64,000 bases of DNA from Streptomyces sp. HNM0574 (GTDB taxonomy: Bacteria > Actinomycetota > Actinomycetes > Streptomycetales > Streptomycetaceae): NCBI RefSeq assembly GCF_012726235.1, contig NZ_JAASAH010000020.1:1-64000 (forward strand), given 5' to 3'. Numbering within the stretch: position 1 is the stretch's first letter; each line of letters opens with the position of its first letter. A program made the translations under genes and the position numbers. This document shows positions 50,629-59,139 of the stretch, one piece after another. Under the pieces are notes generated by a model. It was not told where the DNA came from. It saw only the letters and a list, made by a program, of their open reading frames with translations, and made no database searches.

Positions 50629-51258
50629 TCAGGCTTCCTGCCAGTGGGCGCGGCCGAGGCCGATCAGCCGGAGCTGGCGCTGGGCCTTGCGGGAGACGCT
50701 CTCCGCGTCCGGGCCCTCGCCCTGGGCCGCCTCCAGGAAGGCGGAGGCGGTCATCACCATGTGGTCGACGTACAGCTCGCCCAGCATCCGCATGTCGGCG
50801 GCGCTCCACCCTCGGGAGACGGCGTCGGTGCCCAGCGCGGCGGCCACCTCCTCGGCGAACCGGTCGAGTTGGGCGCCGATGGCCTTGCGGACGTCCTCCA
50901 CCCCGCCGTGCCGTTCGCGGGCGATGAAGCGGATGTGCGAGGGGCGCTCCTGCACGTACCTGGCGAGGGTGGCGACGGTGGCGCCGATCCGCTCCAGCTC
51001 GTCCGAACGCTCCGCGAGGACGGTGCGCACCACCTCGTGCAGGCTGCCGAGGGACTCCTCGACGAGGGCGACGCCGAGGTCCGCGATGTCCCGGAAGTGC
51101 CGGTAGAAGGCGGCCGGGGCGACGCCGACGGCACGGGTGACCTCGCGCAGCCCGAGGCTGCTCAGACTCTGGTGCTCCAGCAGCCTCAACCCGGCGTCGA
51201 GCAGGGCGCGTCGGGTCTTGGCCTTCTGGACCTCACGGGTGGTGGCGGTGTGGCTCAT
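50629..51258 (-). CDS. TetR-family regulator (FabR-like)
   Basis: The 209-residue protein has the HTH LGLREVTRAVGVAPAAFYRHFRD and a helical ligand domain containing RFIARERHGG, a hallmark of FabR/TetR regulators of fatty-acid genes. It is divergent from a small membrane-protein gene, and a perfect palindrome with 16-bp arms lies 47 bp upstream, so it probably represses its own promoter and the divergent one. Confidence 0.9.
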   Translation of the reverse strand: MSHTATTREVQKAKTRRALLDAGLRLLEHQSLSSLGLREVTRAVGVAPAAFYRHFRDIADLGVALVEESLGSLHEVVRTVLAERSDELERIGATVATLARYVQERPSHIRFIARERHGGVEDVRKAIGAQLDRFAEEVAAALGTDAVSRGWSAADMRMLGELYVDHMVMTASAFLEAAQGEGPDAESVSRKAQRQLRLIGLGRAHWQEA

Positions 51259-51305
51259 GTCATTCAGTAAACAGTCGTTCTCCCATCGGTGGCAAGGTAC
51301 GCTGA

Positions 51306-51343
51306 AGTCGGTGAACAGTTGTCATCCCAACTGTTCACCGACT
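51306..51343. promoter_or_regulatory. Large palindromic operator
   Basis: Arms agtcggtgaacagttg (51306-51321) and caactgttcaccgact (51328-51343) are perfectly complementary over 16 bp with a 6-bp centre. A half-site-like aaacagtcgttc lies near 51270. It sits between the divergent TetR and membrane-protein genes and is the probable TetR operator. Confidence 0.75.
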
Positions 51344-51385
51344 CACCCGAGTTCGCGGATCCAGCCCTTCGCCGAAAGGTTGCAC

Positions 51386-51541
51386 GTGATCTTCATCGTT
51401 GCCGCAGTGATGCTGCTGGCACTCGTCGTGGGAGCCGCGGCACACCTGCCGCTCCCCGCCACCCTGGCAGCGGCCGCGGTCATCGCCTGCTGGCTGCTCG
51501 TCTTCGCCGTCCGTGAGCGCAAGCACCGTCAAGGGAGCTGA
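51386..51541 (+). CDS. Small membrane protein next to the TetR gene
   Basis: The 51-residue protein uses GTG with AAAGG upstream. It is mostly two hydrophobic helices (VIFIVAAVMLLALVVGAAA and TLAAAAVIACWLLVFAV) ending in RERKHRQGS. No family is recognised. It ends 2 nt before the DUF4190 gene starts and should be co-transcribed with it under TetR control. Confidence 0.7.
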   Translation: MIFIVAAVMLLALVVGAAAHLPLPATLAAAAVIACWLLVFAVRERKHRQGS

Positions 51542-51543
51542 CC

Positions 51544-51906
51544 ATGAGCGCGACGCACACACTCGACGCGCACCACCGGCCCGCCGCCACCGCCCCGGAC
51601 CGGAACCCGGCCACCACCCCGGCCGCCCCGCCGAAGCCCGCCGCCGCCACGGCGGCCGGACGCGTCCGGGACCGGGACGCCGACGGCATGGCCGTCGCCT
51701 CCTTCGTGCTCGGGCTGACCGGGCTGCTCGTCTTCAACCTGATCCTCGGCCCCTGCGCCCTCGTGCTCGGCGGGCTCGCGCTGCTCCGGGGGACCTCGCG
51801 CCGGGGCCGCGCCGTGTTCGGCATGACGCTGGGCGCCGCCGACCTCGTGGTGCTGGCCCTCGCGGTCGGCAGCGGCCAGGCGATGACCTGGACGCTCGCG
51901 GGCTGA
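51544..51906 (+). CDS. DUF4190 membrane protein
   Basis: The 120-residue protein has a hydrophilic Pro/Ala-rich N-terminus (about 45 residues) and a DUF4190 pair of membrane helices (GMAVASFVLGLTGLLVFNLI, GPCALVLGGLALLRG, then MTLGAADLVVLALAVGSG). Function is unknown. It follows the small membrane protein gene and is convergent with egtD across 32 bp. Confidence 0.8.
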   Translation: MSATHTLDAHHRPAATAPDRNPATTPAAPPKPAAATAAGRVRDRDADGMAVASFVLGLTGLLVFNLILGPCALVLGGLALLRGTSRRGRAVFGMTLGAADLVVLALAVGSGQAMTWTLAG

Positions 51907-51938
51907 CCCGGGCGAGCGTCCCCGAACGGGCCGCCCGC

Positions 51939-52937
51939 TCAGGCCGGTTCGGCCAGCAGCAGGGCGAAGCGCCCGGCCCGGTCGGTCCACCACTCGCGCA
52001 CGGCGAAGCCGCCGCGGGCGAGTTCGGCCGTCAGACCGTCCCGCCGGAACTTCACCGAGATCTCCGTCCGCAGCTCCTCCCCCGCGTCGAAGTCCGTGAC
52101 GACGTTGAGCGCCGGCAGCTCCACCCGCTGGGCCGTACGGGCGCGCAGCCGCATCTCGATGCGTTCGGCCGCCGCGTCCCACACCGCCCGGTGCTCGAAG
52201 GCGTCCGGGTCGAAGTCCGCGCCCAGCTCCCGGTCCAGCACCCGCAGCACGTTCTTGTTGAACTCCGCCGTCACCCCCTGCGCGTCGTCGTAGGCCCGGA
52301 CCAGCACCTCCGGGTCCTTGACGAGGTCGGCGCCGAGCAACAGCGCGTCGCCGTCCGCGAGTTGGCGGCGCAGGCCCGCGTAGAAGGCCGGGCGCTCGTC
52401 GGCGTCCAGGTTGCCGAGGGTGCCGCCGAGGAAGGCGACCAGCCGGGGGCCGTGCTCGGCCGGCGGCAGCACCAGGTCGGTCTGGAGATCGGTCACCACC
52501 GCGTCGACGTGCAACTCCGGGTATTCGCGGCACAGTTCGGCGCCCGCCTCGCGCAGCGCGTCCTCGCTCACGTCCAGGCCCGCGTACCGCTCCAGGGTGC
52601 CGTGCGCGGCCAGCGCGTCGAGCAGCAGCCGGGTCTTGCGGGAGGAGCCCGAGCCGATCTCGACGAGGGTGCGCGCCCCCGTCGCCCCCGCCACGGCCGC
52701 CGAACGGGCGCGCAGGATCTCGGTCTCGGCACGCGTCGGGTAGTACTCGGGCAGCCGGGTGATCTCCTCGAACAGCTCGCTGCCGCGGGCGTCGTAGAAC
52801 CACTTGGGCGGCAGCGTCTTGGGCCGCCCGGTCAGCCCCTTGAGCACATCGGCCCGCAGCGCGTCGGCGAAGTGCTCGACGGGCAGCCGGCGGACGAGCC
52901 CGAACCGTGCGGGACGGGTGTGCGGATCGGTCGTCAT
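51939..52937 (-). CDS. egtD: Ergothioneine biosynthesis histidine N-alpha-trimethyltransferase EgtD
   Basis: The 332-residue enzyme has the EgtD/DUF2260 features: PKTLPPKWFYDARGSELFEEI, the SAM motif LVEIGSGSSRKTRLLL, FLGGTLGNLD and YDDAQGVTAEFNKNVL. It makes hercynine from histidine with three SAM. It is the last gene of the egtABCD operon, 59 bp after egtC. Confidence 0.96.
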   Translation of the reverse strand: MTTDPHTRPARFGLVRRLPVEHFADALRADVLKGLTGRPKTLPPKWFYDARGSELFEEITRLPEYYPTRAETEILRARSAAVAGATGARTLVEIGSGSSRKTRLLLDALAAHGTLERYAGLDVSEDALREAGAELCREYPELHVDAVVTDLQTDLVLPPAEHGPRLVAFLGGTLGNLDADERPAFYAGLRRQLADGDALLLGADLVKDPEVLVRAYDDAQGVTAEFNKNVLRVLDRELGADFDPDAFEHRAVWDAAAERIEMRLRARTAQRVELPALNVVTDFDAGEELRTEISVKFRRDGLTAELARGGFAVREWWTDRAGRFALLLAEPA

Positions 52938-52996
52938 GCGGTGGCTTCCTCTCGCGGAGGCGGTGGCGTCGTGGACCTTCGGGGCGCGGCGGCCGG

Positions 52997-53806
52997 TCAG
53001 CGGACCGGCGCGGTGACGGGCTGCGCGGGCGCCGGCCCCGGCAGCGGGATGAAACGGACGCCGTGCGGCCCGGCCAGCAGCACGTGCCCGTCCGGCACTT
53101 CGCGCCAGCCCTCGCGCGCGTCCGGCTCGGAGGCGACGAGGACGGCGCCCGGCGTGTGCCGGTACCAGAGGCTGTCGCCCTGCCGGGTGGCGGTGACCGT
53201 GCGGCCGTCGGTGAGCAGGAAGTTCAGCCGGGCGCCCGGCCGTTGGGCGTCGACCTGCCGGACGAGCCCGGACAGCGCGTCGGCCGCGCTCTCACCCGCG
53301 CGCAGACGGCGCAGCAGCAGCGCCCACAGCAGCGCCGAGTCGCACCGCGCCTCCATGGCGAGCAGCTCGGCCGTGCCGACGTCGCCGCCGGAACCCCCGG
53401 CGCCCGCCAGGTCGTCCGCGAGCCGCTGCCAGTCGTGGACCGCGCCGTTGTGGCTGAACAGCCACCCCTCGGCGGCGTACGGCGCGGCCGCCGCCTCGTC
53501 CTGCGAGGTGCCCGGGGTGGCGTCGCGCACGGCCGCGAGGACGGCGCCGCTGGTCAGGGTGCGGGTGAGGTCGGGCAGGTTGGGGTCGGCCCAGATCGGC
53601 ACCGCGCGCCGGTAGCGCGCGGGCGCGGGCGCGCCCGGGACGCCCGCGTCGGGCGGGTACCAGCCGAGGCCGAAGCCGTCGGCGTTGACGGTGCCGTGCC
53701 GCTGTCTGCGCGGGGCCCAGGACTGCTCGTACAGGCCGTGCCGCGGCCCGGAGACGACCTCGGCCAGCGGCACCGGCGGGCCCAGATAGGCCAGGTGACG
53801 GCACAT
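52997..53806 (-). CDS. egtC: Gamma-glutamyl hercynylcysteine sulfoxide hydrolase EgtC
   Basis: The 269-residue class II glutamine amidotransferase-like protein has the nucleophile Cys2 in MCRHLAYLG, WAPRRQRHGTVNADGFGLGWY split by Asn, FSHNGAVHDW, and RCDSALLWALLLRRL. It removes glutamate from the EgtB product. Its ATG overlaps the egtB stop (TGATG), so expression is coupled. Confidence 0.95.
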   Translation of the reverse strand: MCRHLAYLGPPVPLAEVVSGPRHGLYEQSWAPRRQRHGTVNADGFGLGWYPPDAGVPGAPAPARYRRAVPIWADPNLPDLTRTLTSGAVLAAVRDATPGTSQDEAAAAPYAAEGWLFSHNGAVHDWQRLADDLAGAGGSGGDVGTAELLAMEARCDSALLWALLLRRLRAGESAADALSGLVRQVDAQRPGARLNFLLTDGRTVTATRQGDSLWYRHTPGAVLVASEPDAREGWREVPDGHVLLAGPHGVRFIPLPGPAPAQPVTAPVR

Positions 53807-55239
53807 CAGCGCCCCTCCCCCGGCCGCGCGGTCCGCGCCGTGCGGAACCCGGCGAAGATCTGCCGCCGTACGGGCAGGTCCCAGTTGCGGAAGGTGCCCC
53901 GGCAGGCCACCCGGTCGGTGCCGAAGGAGCCGCCGCGCAGCACCTTGTGCCCGGGCCCGAAGAACACCTCGGAGTACTCGCGGTACGGGAACGCCGCGAA
54001 ACCCGGGTACCCGGTGAAGTCCGAGGCCGTCCACTCCCACACGTCCCCCAGCAGCTGCCGCGCGCCGCACGGCGCCGCGCCCTCGGGGTACGCGCCCGCC
54101 GGGGCCGGACGCAGGTGCCGCTGGCCGAGGTTGGCGTGCTCGGGGCCGGGGTCGGCGTCGCCCCAGGGGTGGCGCAGCGAACGGCCGGTGGCCGGGTCGT
54201 GCCGCGCGGCCTTCTCCCACTCGGCCTCGGTCGGCAGCCGCCGCCCGGCCCAGCGGGCGTAGGCGTCGGCCTCGTACCAGCTGACGTGCTGCACGGGCTC
54301 CTCGTCCGGTACCGGCTCGGTGTGCCCGAAGCGGCGGCGCACCCAGCCCCCGCCGGGAGCCTCCGCCGGGCCGCCGTCCCGCTGCCAGAACAGCGGGGCC
54401 CGCAGCCCGGCGTGGCGGGCGTACTCCCAGCCCTCCGGGTCCCACCAGCGCTCCTCCTCGTAGCCGCCGTCCTCGACGAACCTGCGGTAGGCGGCGTTCG
54501 TGACCGGGGTCGTGTCGAGCCAGAAGGCGCCGGTGAGGACGGTGTGCGCGGGGCGTTCGTTGTCCAGCGCCCACGGTTCGCCCTCGGCGCCCATCACGAA
54601 CGGGCCCTCGGGGACGAGGACTTCGGCGGGCAGCCCGGCGGCCGAGCCGCCCGGCGGCGCGGGCGCGTCGAGCACCGGGGCGCCGCGGCGCAGCTGGTGC
54701 GTGGCGAGCATCGTCTCGTCGTGCTGCTGCTCGTGCTGGGCGATCATGCCGAAGACGAAGCCGTCGGCGAGCAGCCGCCGGTGCCGCTCGGCGTCCGGGT
54801 CCGCGGCGTCCGCCCCGTTCCGGCGCGTGCCGGACTCCGCCTCGGCCAGGACGGCGAGGGCGCGGACGCGTACCTCGGCGGCGAAGGCGCGGGCCGCCTC
54901 CGGCGCCAGCATCGGCAGGGCGGGGCGGTCGGCGCGCGGGGTGCGGAACGCGTCGTAGACCGGGTCGAGGTCGGGGCGCAGCCCGGGGCCGCCGCCCGCG
55001 GCGCGCAGCAGCCAGATGTCCTCCTGGTTGGCGATGTGCGCGAGGTCCCACACCAGCGGGGACATCAACGGGGAGTGCTGCGCCGTCAGTTCGTCCTCGC
55101 CGACGGCGTCGGTCAGCAGCGCGGTCCGCCGCCTGGCCCGCTCCAGCGCCTCGCGGGCCCGGGCGTAGGGGCAGCCGGCGGGGGTCGTGGGGATCGTCGG
55201 TGCCTGGGCAGGCCGCGGTGGCCGGGTGTCCTGGGACAT
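53806..55239 (-). CDS. egtB: Hercynine oxygenase EgtB
   Basis: The 477-residue protein has an N-terminal DinB domain with the iron-binding AHIANQEDIWLL and FGMIAQHEQQHDETML (His-x3-His-x-Glu), and a C-terminal formylglycine-enzyme-like domain (YEADAYARWAGRRLPTEAEW, DVWEWTASDFTGYPGF, then HKVLRGGSFGT). It joins gamma-glutamylcysteine and hercynine with O2. It sits between egtA (20 bp gap) and egtC (overlap). Confidence 0.96.
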   Translation of the reverse strand: MSQDTRPPRPAQAPTIPTTPAGCPYARAREALERARRRTALLTDAVGEDELTAQHSPLMSPLVWDLAHIANQEDIWLLRAAGGGPGLRPDLDPVYDAFRTPRADRPALPMLAPEAARAFAAEVRVRALAVLAEAESGTRRNGADAADPDAERHRRLLADGFVFGMIAQHEQQHDETMLATHQLRRGAPVLDAPAPPGGSAAGLPAEVLVPEGPFVMGAEGEPWALDNERPAHTVLTGAFWLDTTPVTNAAYRRFVEDGGYEEERWWDPEGWEYARHAGLRAPLFWQRDGGPAEAPGGGWVRRRFGHTEPVPDEEPVQHVSWYEADAYARWAGRRLPTEAEWEKAARHDPATGRSLRHPWGDADPGPEHANLGQRHLRPAPAGAYPEGAAPCGARQLLGDVWEWTASDFTGYPGFAAFPYREYSEVFFGPGHKVLRGGSFGTDRVACRGTFRNWDLPVRRQIFAGFRTARTARPGEGR

Positions 55240-55259
55240 GGGGTGAGCTCCTCGGGTGG

Positions 55260-56483
55260 TCAGCCGCGCAGGGCGTCGAGTCGGTCGTGCGCCGGGCAGC
55301 GGCCCCGCGCGGTGTAGCGCTCGTGGAAGGCGGCGACGGCGCGGTGCGGTTCGCCGCCCGGCTCGGTGCGGGCCAGCGCCTCCTCGGCCGCGGCCACGCA
55401 GCCGCGGACGACGGGGCCGAGCAGCGGGTCGGCCGGTCCCTGCCGCGCCGCGCGCTCCCACAGCCCGCGCTCCCCGGCCAGCGCGGCGGTCGCCTCCCAG
55501 GCCGACTCGGCGGCCCGGGGGTCGTTGAGCAGGGTGGCGGCGACGGCGGTCGCGGCGATCCAGTCGTCGCCGGCCTGCGCGTCGATCATCCGCAACTCCA
55601 GCCAGCCGCGCGGCCGTACGGGCGGGAACAGGGTGCTCAGGTGGTAGTCGAGGTCGTCGCGGGTGGGCGGGCGCAGCCCGTGCCGGCCGCCCAGCCAGGA
55701 GCGGAAGGTGAGCCGCGGCGGGGCCGTCCACGCCGCGGGCGGATCGCGGCGCAGACACATCACCTCGGCGTCCAGCGCGTACCGGGTCCACAGCGCCCTG
55801 GGGTCGCCGCCGTCGGGCGGGGGCCGGGTGCGTCCCGGGTCGATCCGGTCCCAGACGCGCTGCCGGGTGGAGAGCCACCCGGTCGGACGGGAGCGCCACA
55901 GCGGCGAGTTGGCGAAGGCGGCGACGAGCACGGGCCCGAGCCGGTGCGCCAGCCGCCAGCGGTGCCGGTACCCGGTGACACCCTCGGACTCGTCCCCCGC
56001 GTCCAGGCTCACCTGGACCGCGGCGGTGGCGCGCATCATCGTGCGCCCCCAGGGGCCCGACTGGTCGAAGTACGCCTCCATCGCCCGGTAGCGCGGGTGC
56101 GTCAGGACGCGCGGCGGGGCGAACTCCGGGTCGAGGCCCCGCCCGTGGAGCAGGACGCCCTCCTCGGCGACGGACTTGCGGAGCACGGCGAGATCGGTGG
56201 CGGCCAGCTCCACGCACTCCGCGAGCGTGTCACCCGGCGGCGCGCTCACCTCCAGCTGTCCGCCCGGCTCCCGGGTGAGCCTGCTCCCGCCGGGCAGCGC
56301 CCCCGGGGTCCAGAGCGGGTCGAGCACCCCGTCCAGCCGGGTGGCGGGGACGGGGCGGGCGGGGTCGGTGCTGTCGCGGACGAGCCACTCCAGCTCCACC
56401 CCGACGCGACGGGGCGGGCCCGTCTTGAAACAGATCCCGCCCACATGGTCTTCGGCTTGTTCCACGTCCAGTACGGCTTCCAC
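55260..56483 (-). CDS. egtA: Glutamate-cysteine ligase EgtA
   Basis: The 407-residue enzyme of the GCS2/EgtA type has GVELEWLVRDS, GGQLEVSAPP, RTMMRATAAVQVSLDAGDE and LELRMIDAQAGDDW. It starts at a GTG preceded by GAGGAGG. It makes gamma-glutamylcysteine for EgtB. First gene of the operon, divergent from a LigD-type polymerase across 195 bp. No egtE-type lyase lies in the window. Confidence 0.94.
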   Translation of the reverse strand: MEAVLDVEQAEDHVGGICFKTGPPRRVGVELEWLVRDSTDPARPVPATRLDGVLDPLWTPGALPGGSRLTREPGGQLEVSAPPGDTLAECVELAATDLAVLRKSVAEEGVLLHGRGLDPEFAPPRVLTHPRYRAMEAYFDQSGPWGRTMMRATAAVQVSLDAGDESEGVTGYRHRWRLAHRLGPVLVAAFANSPLWRSRPTGWLSTRQRVWDRIDPGRTRPPPDGGDPRALWTRYALDAEVMCLRRDPPAAWTAPPRLTFRSWLGGRHGLRPPTRDDLDYHLSTLFPPVRPRGWLELRMIDAQAGDDWIAATAVAATLLNDPRAAESAWEATAALAGERGLWERAARQGPADPLLGPVVRGCVAAAEEALARTEPGGEPHRAVAAFHERYTARGRCPAHDRLDALRG

Positions 56484-56678
56484 TGCCCCTCCTCGGGGAG
56501 CGCGAACGGTCCGGGCGGGCCCGGACCGGGAACATCCCAGAGCGTGCGGCGGGGACCGGCCCGCGCGCAAGACGGCGGAGCGGTACGGAGCAACCGGAGC
56601 ACCCGGCGGGGTAGCCCGGTGCCCCGGACGGCCCCCGCGCGGGCCCGGCCCGGCGCGGGGTGCGGCACAGTGGGTCCC

Positions 56679-57560
56679 GTGGCGGAGGTGGAGATCACGC
56701 GACCGGAGAAGGTCCTGTTCCCCGACGACGGGATCACCAAGGACGACATGGCCGGCTACTACCGGTCGGTGGCCCGCCGTGCCGTCCCGCACCTGCGGGG
56801 GCGGCCGCTGATGATGGAGCGCCACCCGGACGGCATCGGCGGCGAGCCGCTGATGCAGAAGAACGCCCCCGGCTACTTCCCCGACTGGGTGCGCACCGCC
56901 GAACTCCCCAAGGAGGGCGGCACCGTGCGGCACGTGCTGTGCGACACCGCCGACACCCTGGTGTACCTCGCGGGCCAGGCGTGCGTCACCCCGCACCGCT
57001 GGCTCGCCAGGGCCGCCCGTCCGCACCATCCGGACCTCCTCGTCGTCGACCTGGACCCGAGCGGCGGCGCGGACTTCGAGGACGTGCGGTTCGCCGCGCG
57101 CCGGGTCGGCGAGCTGCTCACCGAGGTGCGGCTCCCGTCCCGGCTGATGACGACGGGCTCCCGCGGTCTGCACGTGCTCGCGCCGCTGGACGGGAAGGCG
57201 GACTTCGACACCGTGCGCGAGTTCGCCCGCGGCCTCTCCGGCGTCCTGACGCGCCGGCACCCGGACCGGCTCACCGAGGAGCCCCGCAAGGCCAACCGCG
57301 GCGACCGCGTCTACCTGGACATCCAGCGGAACGCGTACGCGCAGACCGCCGTCGCCCCGTACGCGCTGCGGGCACGCGCCGGGGCGCCCGTCGCCGCGCC
57401 GATCACCTGGGACGAGCTCGACGACCCCGAACTGACGCCGCGGCGCTGGACCTTGCGCACCCTCGGCGAGCGGCTCCGCGCCCGCGACCCGTGGGCGGAC
57501 GCGGACACCCGCGGCCGCTCGGTGGCCGCCGCGGCCCGCCGCCTGCGCTCGGTGGAGTGA
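56679..57560 (+). CDS. LigD-type polymerase/primase (PolDom), copy 2
   Basis: The 293-residue protein has VEITRPEKVLFPDDG, GEPLMQKNAPGYFPDWV, LLVVDLDPSGGADFEDV (metal DxD), MTTGSRGLHVLAPLD and VYLDIQRNAYAQTA. It is shorter and diverged from copy 1 at 46599-47612, notably in the ATP-binding and C-terminal parts. Such separate PolDoms fill gaps or synthesise short RNA at breaks. It stands alone, with no ligase or Ku gene adjacent. Confidence 0.92.
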   Translation: MAEVEITRPEKVLFPDDGITKDDMAGYYRSVARRAVPHLRGRPLMMERHPDGIGGEPLMQKNAPGYFPDWVRTAELPKEGGTVRHVLCDTADTLVYLAGQACVTPHRWLARAARPHHPDLLVVDLDPSGGADFEDVRFAARRVGELLTEVRLPSRLMTTGSRGLHVLAPLDGKADFDTVREFARGLSGVLTRRHPDRLTEEPRKANRGDRVYLDIQRNAYAQTAVAPYALRARAGAPVAAPITWDELDDPELTPRRWTLRTLGERLRARDPWADADTRGRSVAAAARRLRSVE

Positions 57561-57588
57561 CCCGGCGCCGCACACCGGCCCGTTCCCG

Positions 57589-59073
57589 TCAGCCCCGGTA
57601 CGCCTCCAGCAGCCGGAGCCAGACCTCGCTGATCGTCGGGTACGCGGGGACGGCGTGCCAGAGCCGCTCCAGCGGGACCTCGGCGGCGACCGCCAGGGTG
57701 GCCGAGTGCAGCAGCTCGCCGACGCCGGGGCCGACGAAGGTGGCGCCGACGACGACCTCCCGGTCGGTGTCGACGACCATCCGCGCGTGCCCCCGGTAGC
57801 CGTCGGCGTACAGCGCGGCGCCCGCGACGCCGCCGAGGTCCACGTCGACGGACCGCACCCGCAGCCCGCGCTGCTCCGCCTCGGTGACCGTCAGCCCGGC
57901 GGCGGCCGCCTCCGGGTCGGTGAACACCACCTGCGGGACGGCGAGATGGTCGGCGGTGGCCGCGTGCGCGCCCCAGCGGTCGGTCTCCAGCAGCGGCACC
58001 CCGGCGGCGCGGGCCGCGATGGCCGCGCCCGCGATCCTGGCCTGGTACTTGCCCTGATGCGTCAGCAGCGCCCGCCCGTTGACGTCCCCGACGGCGTACA
58101 GCCAGCCGCCGTGCACGGCGGGGACGCGGCAGCTGTCGTCCACCTCCAGCGGGCCGCCGGGCCGCAGGTCGACGGTCTCCAGGCCGAGGTCGTCGGTGCG
58201 GGGCGCGCGGCCGGTGGCGAACAGCACCTCGTCGGCCTCCACCCGCCCGCCGTCGTCCAGCGTCAGCGTCACGGGCCCGCCCGGCGCGGGGCGTTCGACG
58301 GCGGTGACGCCGACGCCGCGCCGGACCGTGACGCCCGCGTCCTCCAGCGCGTCCGCGACCAGCTCGCCCGCGAACGGCTCCATCCGCGGCAGCAGCCGGC
58401 CGCCCCTCACGAGCATCGTCACCTCGGAGCCGAGCGCCCGCCAGGCGGTGGCCATCTCGCAGCCGACCACGCCACCGCCGACGACGGCCAGCCGCCCCGG
58501 CACCTCGCTCGCCGACGTCGCCTCCCGGCTCGTCCACGGCCGGGCCTCCGCGGCCCCCGGCAGCGGGGGCACGACGGCGCGGCTCCCGGTGCAGACGGCG
58601 ACGGCGTGCCGGGCCGTCAGCTCCACCCGGCCGCCCTCGGGGGTCTCCACGGCGACCCTGCGGGCGCCGTCCAGCCTGCCCCGGCCGCGTACGAGGTCGA
58701 TGCCGGCCGAGTCCAGCCAGCCCACCTGGCCCTCGTCGCGCCAGCCGGAGGTGAACCCGTCCCGCCGTTTGAAGACGGCACCGGTGTCCGGTCCGCCGTC
58801 GACGGACTGCGAGGCGCCGTCGACCCGGCGCGCGTCGGCGAGCGCGAGCGCCGGGCGCAGCAGCGCCTTGCTCGGCATGCAGGCCCAGTACGAGCACTCG
58901 CCGCCGACGAGTTCGTGCTCGACGACGACGGCGCTGAGCCCCGCCGCGTGCGCCCGGTCGGCGACGTTCTCACCGACCGGTCCCGCCCCGATGACGATCA
59001 CGTCGTACTCGACGGGCCCTGCGTCCCCGGCGCGCACGGACGCCGGCTCTTCGGTGCTCTCGGACGGGCTCAT
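57589..59073 (-). CDS. MerA/LPD-like FAD disulfide reductase with atypical C-terminus
   Basis: The 494-residue protein has the FAD motif VIGAGPVGENVADRA, a redox disulfide in GGECSYWACMPSKAL (Cys-x4-Cys), the NAD motif AVVGGGVVGCEMATAW, and YAVGDVNGRALLTHQGKYQA. The C-terminal dimer motif reads AYPTISEVW in place of the catalytic HPTxSE: the His is Tyr, as in mercuric reductases. The ATG at 59073 follows GGAGG by 5 nt. The substrate is unknown; a quinone, metal or thiol is likely. Confidence 0.9.
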   Translation of the reverse strand: MSPSESTEEPASVRAGDAGPVEYDVIVIGAGPVGENVADRAHAAGLSAVVVEHELVGGECSYWACMPSKALLRPALALADARRVDGASQSVDGGPDTGAVFKRRDGFTSGWRDEGQVGWLDSAGIDLVRGRGRLDGARRVAVETPEGGRVELTARHAVAVCTGSRAVVPPLPGAAEARPWTSREATSASEVPGRLAVVGGGVVGCEMATAWRALGSEVTMLVRGGRLLPRMEPFAGELVADALEDAGVTVRRGVGVTAVERPAPGGPVTLTLDDGGRVEADEVLFATGRAPRTDDLGLETVDLRPGGPLEVDDSCRVPAVHGGWLYAVGDVNGRALLTHQGKYQARIAGAAIAARAAGVPLLETDRWGAHAATADHLAVPQVVFTDPEAAAAGLTVTEAEQRGLRVRSVDVDLGGVAGAALYADGYRGHARMVVDTDREVVVGATFVGPGVGELLHSATLAVAAEVPLERLWHAVPAYPTISEVWLRLLEAYRG

Positions 59074-59139
59074 GGCGGCCTCCACGGGCGGTGGTTGTCG
59101 GCCCGCCCGGCCGGGCAGCCCCCGGCCGGGCGGCGTTCC

